A DNA stretch of 64,000 bases, from assembly GCF_004355005.1 (NCBI RefSeq), contig NZ_SMSJ01000006.1:1-64000 (forward strand), read 5' to 3'. Source of the stretch: Dankookia rubra (lineage in GTDB: Bacteria > Pseudomonadota > Alphaproteobacteria > Acetobacterales > Acetobacteraceae). Position numbers and translations under genes: made by a program. Each line of letters begins with the position of its first letter. Position 1 is the first letter of the stretch. The notes under the pieces were generated by a model. The model was not told the origin of the DNA, searched no databases, and was given only the letters and a program-made list of their open reading frames with translations. This document shows positions 57,719 to 64,000 of the stretch, one piece after another.

Positions 57719-58906
57719 TCAGGCACGCGCCAGGCCGAAGAGATGGGCGAGGTCCTTGAAGAAGATCCGCACATGCGCCATCGGGTCGCGGCGGACCAGC
57801 TCCTTGTTCATGTAGCTTTCCCAGGTCAGGCGCTGCACGTCCTTGTCCCGGCAGATGGAGACGAACTTCTCCCGCCGCTTCTCCGACGAGTACCAGAAGT
57901 ACTGCATGATCCCGAGGATCCAGAAGACCCGGCCATGCGCCTTCATGAAGCGCTTGCGGGCGAGGCCGAGCGCGGCGGCCCTGCCGGTGGCGAGGCATTC
58001 CTCCACCGCCCCCGCCGCCAGGTGGCCGCCGAGCATGGCATAGTAGATGCCCTCGCCCGAGGCTGGCGCGACCACCCCTGCGGCATCGCCCGCCAGCACC
58101 ACGTCACGGCCGTTGTCCCAGCGCCTGGCGGGCTTCATCGGGATCGGCGCGCCCTCGTGCCGGATGGTGCGGGCACCGTCGAGGCCGGTGGTCCTGCGCA
58201 ACTCGGCGATCGAGCCGCGCAGCGGGAAGCCCTTCACCGCGGAGCCGGTGCCGATGCTGGCGGTGTCGCCATGCGGGAAGATCCAGGAATAGAAATCTGG
58301 GGAGTGCTTGCCCTGGTAGAAGACGTCGCAGCGGCGGGCGTCGTAGCTGCCGGTGCCGGGCTGCGGCGCCTCGATGATCTCGTGATAGGCGAAGACGCAG
58401 GGCACGGTGGCGGCGATCGGCACTTCCTGCTTCGCCACCCTGGATTTCGCGCCATCGGCACCGATGACGGTGCGGGCACGCAGCCGCACCTCCTCGCCCG
58501 ACTTCGTCGCATAGACCACGACCGCCATGCCGTCGGCGTCGCGTTCGATCCGCTCGAAGCTGCCGGTGTGGCGCTCGGCGCCTGCCTCGGCGGCGCGCAC
58601 GCGCAGGTACTCGTCGAAATGTTCGCGGTCGACCATGGCGACATAGCCGTTGCCGTCGATCGGCATGTCCACCTCGCGGTTGGACGGCGCGATCATGCGC
58701 GCGGCATTGACCCGGGCGACGATGATGTGGTCGGGGATGTCGAAGTCGCGGATCGCCCGCGGCGGGATGGCGCCGCCACAGGGCTTGATGCGCCCCGCCC
58801 TGTCCAGCAGGGCGACATGCCGGCCGCCGCGCGCCAGGTCATGCGCCGCGGTGGCGCCCGAAGGCCCGCCGCCCACGATCACCACGTCCCAGGTCTCGGT
58901 CGGCAT
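57719..58906 (-). CDS. bchP: geranylgeranyl diphosphate / bacteriochlorophyll geranylgeranyl reductase
   Basis: 395 residues. FAD-binding start WDVVIVGGGPSGATAAHDLARGG; then KPCGGAIPPRAIRDFDIP, the BchP/ChlP signature, and VVLAGDAAGVVAPASGEGIYYAMLGGHLAA (second FAD motif). It ends with the FVSICRDKDVQRLTWESYMNKEL segment. It reduces the geranylgeranyl tail of bacteriochlorophyll to phytyl with NADPH. It begins 11 bases after the lhaA stop. Confidence 0.95.
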   Translation of the reverse strand: MPTETWDVVIVGGGPSGATAAHDLARGGRHVALLDRAGRIKPCGGAIPPRAIRDFDIPDHIIVARVNAARMIAPSNREVDMPIDGNGYVAMVDREHFDEYLRVRAAEAGAERHTGSFERIERDADGMAVVVYATKSGEEVRLRARTVIGADGAKSRVAKQEVPIAATVPCVFAYHEIIEAPQPGTGSYDARRCDVFYQGKHSPDFYSWIFPHGDTASIGTGSAVKGFPLRGSIAELRRTTGLDGARTIRHEGAPIPMKPARRWDNGRDVVLAGDAAGVVAPASGEGIYYAMLGGHLAAGAVEECLATGRAAALGLARKRFMKAHGRVFWILGIMQYFWYSSEKRREKFVSICRDKDVQRLTWESYMNKELVRRDPMAHVRIFFKDLAHLFGLARA

Positions 58907-58917
58907 GGATCGTCTCC

Positions 58918-60285
58918 CTAGGGTCTGGACGGCGCGAGCGCGCCGAAATCACCCGCCGCCGAGGCCGGGCGGCCGATGCGGGTGGCGAGCAGGGCGGAGA
59001 AGAGGAAGAGCAGCGCCTCGGCCGCGAAGACCGCGCCATAGGCGATGCCGGGGGAGGCGACGAGGCTGCGCGCCAGGTCGCTGGCCGCCGCGCCCGCCAG
59101 GCCGCCGAGCCCGAAGGCGACGGCCTGCGCCGCGCCCCAGAGGCCGACGCGCATGCCTTCCCGGTTGTCGCGGCCGCGGCCGGCGAGCTGCATCATGGTG
59201 GCGATGGCCGCCGCGGCGAAGGCACCGTTGGCGATGCCGAGCGCGACATAGGCGGCGCGCAGCGGAAAGCCGGGCCCCATGGTGCCGGCCGCGGCCAGCG
59301 CCGCGAGCGCGAGCGCCGAGGCGAGGCAGCCGCCGATGGTCCAGGCGCGCAGCGAGCCGAGGCGCTCGCCGCCGAGGCCCCCGGCCAGCGCCGCCAGGAT
59401 CATGCCACCGAAGACGCCCATGTGCTGGGCCGAGGCGAGCTTCGTCGTCTCGCCCAGCGAGAGGCCGAAGACCTGGCCGCCGAAGGGCTCGAGGATCAGG
59501 TCCTGCGCCGAATAGGCGAGCATCGAGACGAAGACGAAGATGGTGAAGCGCCGCGCCTCCGGCTCCGCCCAGATCTGGGCGAGCGCGTCGCGGAAGCTGC
59601 CCCTCGGCGCGGGCCGGGCCTCGGCGGCGGGGGCGGCGGGTTCCATGCGCCAGATCGCGGCGACGGCCAGCAGCACGGCGATGCCGCAGACCGTGCCGGT
59701 CACCGCCAGCAGCCGCTGCGGCGAATAAGGGTCGAGGAAGCGGCCGGCCAGCGCCGTGGTGACGATGAAGCCGAAGATCATCATCAGCCAAACGATGGTC
59801 GCCGCCGGCGCCCGACGGTTCGGCGCCACCCGTGTCGCCAGCAGCGCCAGCAGCGAGGTGCCCGCCGCGCCCACCCCGGCCCCGACGCCGAGGAAGGACA
59901 GCACCGCAAGGCCGATGCCGAGCGCCAAGTGCTCCGCCATCAGCGCTGTCGCCGCCGCGGCGCCGAGCCCGCCGAGGGCGAGGACGCCGATGCCGCCGAT
60001 GATCCAGGGCGTCCGCCGCCCGCCGCGGTCGGAGCCATGGCCCATGGCCGGGCGGGACAGCTGCACGGCGTAGTGCAGCGCCACCAGCAGGCCGGGGATG
60101 GTCGCGGGCAGCGCGAGCTCCACCACCATGACGCGGTTGATGGCGGAGGTGGTCAGCACGACGACGGCGCCGAGCGCGGTCTGCACCAGCCCCAGCCGGA
60201 AGATCCCGAGCCAGCCCAGGGTGTGACCCCGGCGCGGCCGATCCACGCTGCGGTCCTGCGGATCTCCGCGATCGGACGCGCTCAT
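58918..60285 (-). CDS. lhaA: LhaA/PucC-family (BCD) light-harvesting assembly MFS protein
   Basis: 455 residues, 12 membrane helices. GWLGIFRLGLVQTALGAVVVLTTSAINRVMVVELALPATIPGLLVALHY and PAMGHGSDRGGRRTPWI are the family signature; later MLAYSAQDLILEPFGGQVFGLS. These MFS-fold proteins help assemble light-harvesting complexes (LhaA for LH1, PucC for LH2), perhaps delivering bacteriochlorophyll. The place between bchG and bchP is that of orf428/lhaA. The start codon overlaps the bchG stop (ATGA). Confidence 0.92.
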   Translation of the reverse strand: MSASDRGDPQDRSVDRPRRGHTLGWLGIFRLGLVQTALGAVVVLTTSAINRVMVVELALPATIPGLLVALHYAVQLSRPAMGHGSDRGGRRTPWIIGGIGVLALGGLGAAAATALMAEHLALGIGLAVLSFLGVGAGVGAAGTSLLALLATRVAPNRRAPAATIVWLMMIFGFIVTTALAGRFLDPYSPQRLLAVTGTVCGIAVLLAVAAIWRMEPAAPAAEARPAPRGSFRDALAQIWAEPEARRFTIFVFVSMLAYSAQDLILEPFGGQVFGLSLGETTKLASAQHMGVFGGMILAALAGGLGGERLGSLRAWTIGGCLASALALAALAAAGTMGPGFPLRAAYVALGIANGAFAAAAIATMMQLAGRGRDNREGMRVGLWGAAQAVAFGLGGLAGAAASDLARSLVASPGIAYGAVFAAEALLFLFSALLATRIGRPASAAGDFGALAPSRP

Positions 60286-61172
60286 GGCAGCACCACCGGC
60301 CGCAGCGCAAAGGCCGTCACTAGCATCCCCAGCACATAGAGCGTGGTGCCGGTGCCGTTGTACCAGGGCGCCTTCTCCCGCGGGCTGGCCAGCAGCACGC
60401 GCATCAAGGCCACCTGCGCCAGCAGCGACGCGGCGATCGCCGCCGCGTGCCAGGGCGCGCCCCAGCTCAGCAGCAGGCCGACCACCGCCACCTGCGGCAC
60501 CGCCATCAGCGCGCAGGCGAGCTGCGCCGCGCGGTCGACCCCGAGCGTGACGGGCAGGGAGTTGATGCCGGTGCGGCGATCGCCCTCGACGGCCTTGAAG
60601 TCGTTCAGCGTCATGATGCCGATGGCGCCGAAGCTGTAGAGCCCCGCCATTAGCAGCACCCGCGCGTCCGGCGCGCCGGCGCTCATCACCGCCGCGCCGG
60701 TGATCCAGGGCAGGCCCTCGTAGCAGGCGGCGCAGGCGATGCCGCCGAGCCACCCATCCCGCTTCAGCCGCAGCGGCGGCGCGGAATAAGCCCAGGCGAG
60801 GGCGAGCCCCAGCACCGTCGCGGCGAAGCCCCAGGGGCCGAGGATGGTGGCGACGGCCAGCGACAGCGCGGTCCACATGACCGCGATGCGAAAGCCCCAG
60901 TCGCCCGGGATGCGGCCGGAGGGGATCGGCCGGTTCGGCTCGTTGATCGCGTCCACGTGCCGGTCGTACCAGTCGTTGATCGCCTGGCTGGTGCCGCAGA
61001 CCAGCGGCCCGGTCAGCAGGATGCCGGCGACGATCAGGTGCCAGCGGCCATTGCCGCCGAGGCCGGAGGAGACGACGCCGCAGGAGAAGGCCCACATCGG
61101 CGCGAACCAGGTGACCGGCTTCAGCAGCTCGAGGCAGGCGGACAGGGCTGGGCGCGCGACGGTGGCTGACAT
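60282..61172 (-). CDS. bchG: bacteriochlorophyll synthase (prenyltransferase)
   Basis: 296 residues. UbiA-type membrane prenyltransferase with the Asp-rich site AINDWYDRHVDAINEPNRPIPSGRIPG, characteristic of chlorophyll/bacteriochlorophyll synthases, and a second site, LNDFKAVEGDRRTGINSLPV. It esterifies bacteriochlorophyllide a with geranylgeranyl or phytyl diphosphate in the inner membrane. It starts 3 bases after the ppsR stop. Confidence 0.96.
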   Translation of the reverse strand: MSATVARPALSACLELLKPVTWFAPMWAFSCGVVSSGLGGNGRWHLIVAGILLTGPLVCGTSQAINDWYDRHVDAINEPNRPIPSGRIPGDWGFRIAVMWTALSLAVATILGPWGFAATVLGLALAWAYSAPPLRLKRDGWLGGIACAACYEGLPWITGAAVMSAGAPDARVLLMAGLYSFGAIGIMTLNDFKAVEGDRRTGINSLPVTLGVDRAAQLACALMAVPQVAVVGLLLSWGAPWHAAAIAASLLAQVALMRVLLASPREKAPWYNGTGTTLYVLGMLVTAFALRPVVLP

Positions 61173-61175
61173 GCA

Positions 61176-62606
61176 CTACCCCTGTTCGGATCCGTCGGCC
61201 GGCAGGTCGCCGAGCCCGTAGCGCCGCAGCTTCACGTAGAGGCTCTGCCGGCTGAGCCCGAGCATCTCGGCGGCCGATGCGCGGTTGTCGCCCGTCAATT
61301 CCAGCGCCGCCTCGATGCAGAGCCGCTCGATCACGTCGGTTGCCTCCCGCACCAGGTCCTTCAGCGGCACCTGGCCGATCAGCTCGGTCAGCTGTTCCAC
61401 CGAGCGCGGCGTGCGGGTGGAGGCGCGGGCCGGCGCGGTGACGCGCGGGCCGACATCGCGGATGGCGAAGCCGTAGCAGGGGCCGACACCGTTCATGACG
61501 GAGACGGCGGAGATCTCGACCTCGGTCGTCGCGCCGTACTCGCCGCGCATGGTGGTGACGAAGAGGCGCACCGGGCCGCGCTGCCGCAGGCTGGCGGTCA
61601 GCACCTCGAGCTCGACGCCGGGCTGGCCCAGCCAGCGCTCCAGCGGTTCGCCCAGTGCCTGGTCCTCGTTCGCCAGCTGCGCCATGTCGAGGAAGGCGGC
61701 ATTCGCGGTCATGATCCGGCCGTCCTGGCCGGTGACGACAAAGGCGTCCGGCACGTTCTCGACCAGCTTCAGCAGCTTGGTCTTGGCCTTGGGCAGGACG
61801 ATCGCATTGGCATCGGCGACCGGGATGCCGAGCCGCACCAGCAGGTAGGTCGTGCTCTCCTGCCGGAAGGGGGAGGCAGAGACGATAATATCCTTGCTGT
61901 CCTCCTCCAGCTGCACCCGGACCTCGTCGGCGCGGCCGGTGGCGCGGACGCCGGACAGCAGCAGCTCGACCGCTTCGCGGCCCTTGGGGTCGAAGATCTC
62001 GAGGAAGTCGCGCCCGGCCGGCCGGCGCGGCGTGCGGCCCAGCAGGCGGTCGGCTGCCTGGTTGGTCTCGGTCACCTTCTGCGCCTGGGGGTCGAGGATC
62101 AGCACCGGGTCGGACCAGAGCTGGAAGAGCATGCGGTAGCGCGTCTCGGCATGCCGCAGCCGGGAATAGTCGCGGTCGAGCGACTGCTGCGCTTCCAGCA
62201 GCCGCTGTTGCAGCGCCGAGAGCTGGCGGAGGTCGCGGCCGAAAGCGACGGCGCGGCTGCCGTCACCGATCCGCACCGCGGAGAACAGGATGGGTACGGA
62301 GGCGCCGCGGGCCGAGAGCAGGTTCACGTGCCGCCATTGCCGGCCCGCCACGGCATCCGAGTCGGCCAGCAGCGACTCGACCTTGGCCCGGCTGTCCGGC
62401 GCGACCGTGTCGATCCAGGGCTTGCCCAGCCAGGAATCCTGGCCGGCCAATTCCTCCGCGAGGCTTTCGCTGTTGAAGGCGACATCGCGGACCGCGCCCG
62501 CGGCATCCACGATGATGGCGACGTCGGCGGCTGCCGTGATCAGAATCGCCGCGGCTTCCGCATCCAGGTCGCCCAGCGACGTCTTCGGGGCTTTGAATGC
62601 CTTCAC
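61176..62606 (-). CDS. ppsR: PpsR/CrtJ photosynthesis repressor
   Basis: 476 residues. An N-terminal PAS-like domain (about 15-140) is followed by the Q-linker helix LSALQQRLLEAQQSLDRDYSRLRHAETRYRMLFQ. Two PAS domains come next (about 160-265 and 275-385), then a Fis-type HTH: ERLCIEAALELTGDNRASAAEMLGLSRQSLYVKLRRYGL. PpsR binds TGT-N12-ACA sites and represses pigment genes under oxygen or light. Cys430 matches the redox-active HTH cysteine. A PAS cysteine near residue 250, as in the Rhodobacter proteins, is absent; the other Cys is at 377. Tandem sites lie at 63628-63661 upstream of its own operon. Confidence 0.95.
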   Translation of the reverse strand: MKAFKAPKTSLGDLDAEAAAILITAAADVAIIVDAAGAVRDVAFNSESLAEELAGQDSWLGKPWIDTVAPDSRAKVESLLADSDAVAGRQWRHVNLLSARGASVPILFSAVRIGDGSRAVAFGRDLRQLSALQQRLLEAQQSLDRDYSRLRHAETRYRMLFQLWSDPVLILDPQAQKVTETNQAADRLLGRTPRRPAGRDFLEIFDPKGREAVELLLSGVRATGRADEVRVQLEEDSKDIIVSASPFRQESTTYLLVRLGIPVADANAIVLPKAKTKLLKLVENVPDAFVVTGQDGRIMTANAAFLDMAQLANEDQALGEPLERWLGQPGVELEVLTASLRQRGPVRLFVTTMRGEYGATTEVEISAVSVMNGVGPCYGFAIRDVGPRVTAPARASTRTPRSVEQLTELIGQVPLKDLVREATDVIERLCIEAALELTGDNRASAAEMLGLSRQSLYVKLRRYGLGDLPADGSEQG

Positions 62607-62666
62607 GAGCGAGATATCCCTTTACGGCTGAGAGCGCAGCCCTCCTCTTTCCTACCGCCATGCGGC

Positions 62667-63581
62667 TCAGTCCAGATGAGCCATCAAAGAAAGCATCCGT
62701 TCGGCCTGCAGGATGGCCTGCTCGCCATCGGTCGCGGTCGCATCGGCGCCGACCAGTGCCACGAATTCCGGGTGGGCGTTGAAGATCGGGCCGCCCACCA
62801 TCACGCCGGCGCCGCGGTTGCGGACGCTTTTCCGCACCCTGCGGATGCAGGTGGCGATGGCGTCCAGCCGGTCCTCGGACGCCGCCGAGATGCCGATCAC
62901 CTGGAAGCTCTCGCGCCGCATCAGGGTGGCGAATTCGGCTTCCCCGCGCGGGGCCGGGTCCCAGACATCCCAGCCGGCCTGACGGAAGAAGGCGGCCAGC
63001 ATGTCGCGGCCGAAGCTGTGCTGCTCCCCCGGCGGGTTCATCAGCAGCACGCGGCGGTTGCGCGATTGCGGCCTGACATGGCGGCTCAGCGCGTCGTCGT
63101 AGTCCCGCACCATGTGCTGCAGCCGCATCAGGCCGAGCGTCACGGTCGAGAAGTCCGCCCGGTCATCCGCCCAGGCCTGGCCGAGCCAGCGCGCCGCCGG
63201 CGCCAGCAGGTCGAGGTAGACGCGCGGCAGCGTCACGCCCCGCGCGCGCAGCCCCTCGACCAACGCCAGGGCGGCGACGTGGTCGTCGATGACCAGCAGG
63301 GCGCAGAGGGATTCGACATCCGCCATGGTCGGCATGGCGCCGAACAGGGCATCGAGGTCGGTGCGGGGCGTGGCGGTGCCGCGGGTCAGCAGCAGCCGGG
63401 GCAGGACGGTGTCCTCGATCGCCCGGGACAGGGCGCGGCGCTGGATTTGCCGCTGGTCGGGCTCGGGAAGCAGCCAGAGGCTCTGCGCATCATCGAGCCC
63501 CAGGCGGGCCGGGGGTGGGCCGGCGGCAGAGGGTGCCTCGGCCCGGTGCCTGGATGCGATGCTCTCTCCCAAGGACACCAT
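62667..63581 (-). CDS. aerR: AerR/PpaA-type cobalamin-binding photosynthesis regulator
   Basis: 304 residues. The C-terminal B12-binding domain starts RVLLMNPPGEQHSFGRDMLAAFFRQAGWDVW, where His in GEQHSFG is the likely cobalamin ligand, and continues to GAGVMVGGPIFNAHPEFVALVGADAT. The N-terminal part carries a four-helix segment. In Rhodobacter, AerR/PpaA binds PpsR/CrtJ and modifies its DNA binding in response to light. First gene of the operon with ppsR (60-base gap), as expected for the pair; a purine-rich GGGGAGAGG lies just before the ATG. Confidence 0.92.
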   Translation of the reverse strand: MVSLGESIASRHRAEAPSAAGPPPARLGLDDAQSLWLLPEPDQRQIQRRALSRAIEDTVLPRLLLTRGTATPRTDLDALFGAMPTMADVESLCALLVIDDHVAALALVEGLRARGVTLPRVYLDLLAPAARWLGQAWADDRADFSTVTLGLMRLQHMVRDYDDALSRHVRPQSRNRRVLLMNPPGEQHSFGRDMLAAFFRQAGWDVWDPAPRGEAEFATLMRRESFQVIGISAASEDRLDAIATCIRRVRKSVRNRGAGVMVGGPIFNAHPEFVALVGADATATDGEQAILQAERMLSLMAHLD

Positions 63582-63603
63582 TGGGCCTCTCCCCGTTGCG
63601 GAG

Positions 63604-63633
63604 TTTATCGACCCGCTCGCAACCGAGTGTCAA
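63604..63633 (-). promoter_or_regulatory. promoter of aerR-ppsR-bchG-lhaA-bchP-hemC operon
   Basis: On the minus strand, TTGACA (63633-63628), an 18-base spacer and GATAAA (63609-63604) form a sigma-70-like promoter 22 bases before the aerR ATG. The -35 box lies inside PpsR-like site A. Confidence 0.6.
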
Positions 63634-63661
63634 TCACTCCTTACGTCAATCGAGCTTGACA
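63628..63661. promoter_or_regulatory. tandem PpsR/CrtJ-like binding sites
   Basis: Site A at 63628-63645 starts TGTC and ends TACG; site B at 63644-63661 starts CGTC and ends GACA. Each matches TGTC-N10-GACA in spacing: B misses only the first T, and A keeps only the left half fully. Together they lie in a larger perfect inverted repeat, GAGTGTCAA (63626-63634) and TTGACACTC (63656-63664). Confidence 0.65.
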
Positions 63662-63685
63662 CTCCAAAGCGACCGGACCTAGCCT
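63656..63685 (+). promoter_or_regulatory. promoter of bchF
   Basis: TTGACA at 63656-63661 and TAGCCT at 63680-63685 with an 18-base spacer. The -35 box coincides with the right half of PpsR-like site B. The chosen bchF ATG is about 150 bases downstream, an unusually long leader. Confidence 0.5.
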
Positions 63686-63836
63686 TCCTGACAGCGAGAT
63701 CGTCGCTGCGGGAGGCACGCCGGAACGCCGGAAGGATCTGCCAAGAAATTGCCGGTTCTCCGCGGAGGCCGGGATCGCATTGGCTGGACCAAGACCGACG
63801 ACTGAGCGGACCTTCGGGACAGAGGGTTGTCAAGCG

Positions 63837-64000
63837 ATGTTTACGTCCGGCGTGCTGGCAAAGCTCACTGCCCCCATCGATTCCTGCCCCTGGGGCACCG
63901 TGGCGGGACGCCACGCTCGCCACGCACCCGCCCGCCGGCCGCTCTACACGCAGGAGGAGCGCCGCCGCCGCGACGCCTCCCCCTGGACCCTGGTGCAGGG
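63837..64000 (+). CDS. bchF: 2-vinyl bacteriochlorophyllide hydratase, 5' part (runs off window end)
   Basis: The first 54 residues are visible. PLYTQEERRRRDASPWTLVQG is the conserved opening of BchF, which hydrates the 3-vinyl group of (bacterio)chlorophyllide on the way to bacteriochlorophyll a. Residues before PLYT (about 37 from the ATG at 63837) are longer than in other BchF proteins as I recall them, so a GTG at 63900 or a nearby codon may be the true start. It is divergent from aerR and shares PpsR-like sites with it. More bch genes likely follow beyond the window. Confidence 0.85.
   Translation, partial: MFTSGVLAKLTAPIDSCPWGTVAGRHARHAPARRPLYTQEERRRRDASPWTLVQ

Noticed and set aside
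1-64000. tRNA genes, CRISPR arrays, prophage genes
   Set aside because: No T-arm-like sequence with a fitting cloverleaf, no regularly spaced repeats and no phage structural genes were found on reading both strands.

Overview
The window is high-GC (roughly 70% by eye) alphaproteobacterial DNA. An aerR-ppsR-bchG-lhaA-bchP-hemC operon divergent from bchF shows that the organism makes bacteriochlorophyll. The many solute-binding proteins of the Bug/TctC type, together with the CaiB, MaoC and TRAP genes, are typical of Roseomonas-like Acetobacteraceae. My inference is an aerobic anoxygenic phototroph of that family; species cannot be told from this window. No rRNA, tRNA, CRISPR array or prophage was seen.

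Layout. 1-371 is the 3' end of an IS630-type transposase. Next comes a less GC-rich stretch and a three-gene set: two related secreted cysteine proteins and a DsbA/ScsC-like thiol oxidoreductase (912-2905). 2993-8747 holds mixed genes: a small GHNGGPPL protein, an orphan TctC, tadA, a class I glutamine amidotransferase-type hydrolase and an RluB-RsmD fusion. 7590-13415 is a glycosyltransferase cluster (GT4, a two-domain GT2+GT4 protein and a 660-residue unknown). 13531-17057 has a degenerate histidine kinase, rpmB and an Atm1-type ABC exporter. 17301-25705 is a mosaic: an SDR gene divergent from a TetR gene with paired operators, MYG1, a Nudix hydrolase, an epoxide hydrolase, an aldolase, a VOC protein and a methyltransferase.

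25908-46628 is a large catabolic region. It contains enoyl-CoA hydratase, three TctC-type binding proteins, a maleate isomerase/racemase-type enzyme, a complete TRAP transporter, a hydratase / CoA-transferase / CoA-lyase trio, fumarylacetoacetase, a second CoA-transferase, a lactonase, an LDH2-type dehydrogenase and an argininosuccinate lyase-like/MaoC pair. The trio has the logic of a branched dicarboxylate (itaconate/mesaconate-like) CoA pathway fed by the TRAP system; the substrate is inferred, not shown.

46715-56692 holds a metallophosphatase, a DyP peroxidase, an EamA transporter, two adjacent RNA helicases (Suv3-like and DEAD/DbpA-like), two GSTs and a polysaccharide deacetylase-type protein. 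56693-64000 is the edge of the photosynthesis gene cluster. In the aerR/bchF intergenic region, two TTGACA -35 boxes pointing in opposite directions sit inside tandem PpsR-like sites.

Three of the convergent gene junctions (3242, 13428 and 27672) carry copies of the same hairpin-rich intergenic repeat, which probably acts as a two-way terminator. Start codons were chosen from ribosome binding sites, overlaps and family N-termini. Many genes overlap by 4-14 bases, as expected for tightly packed operons.
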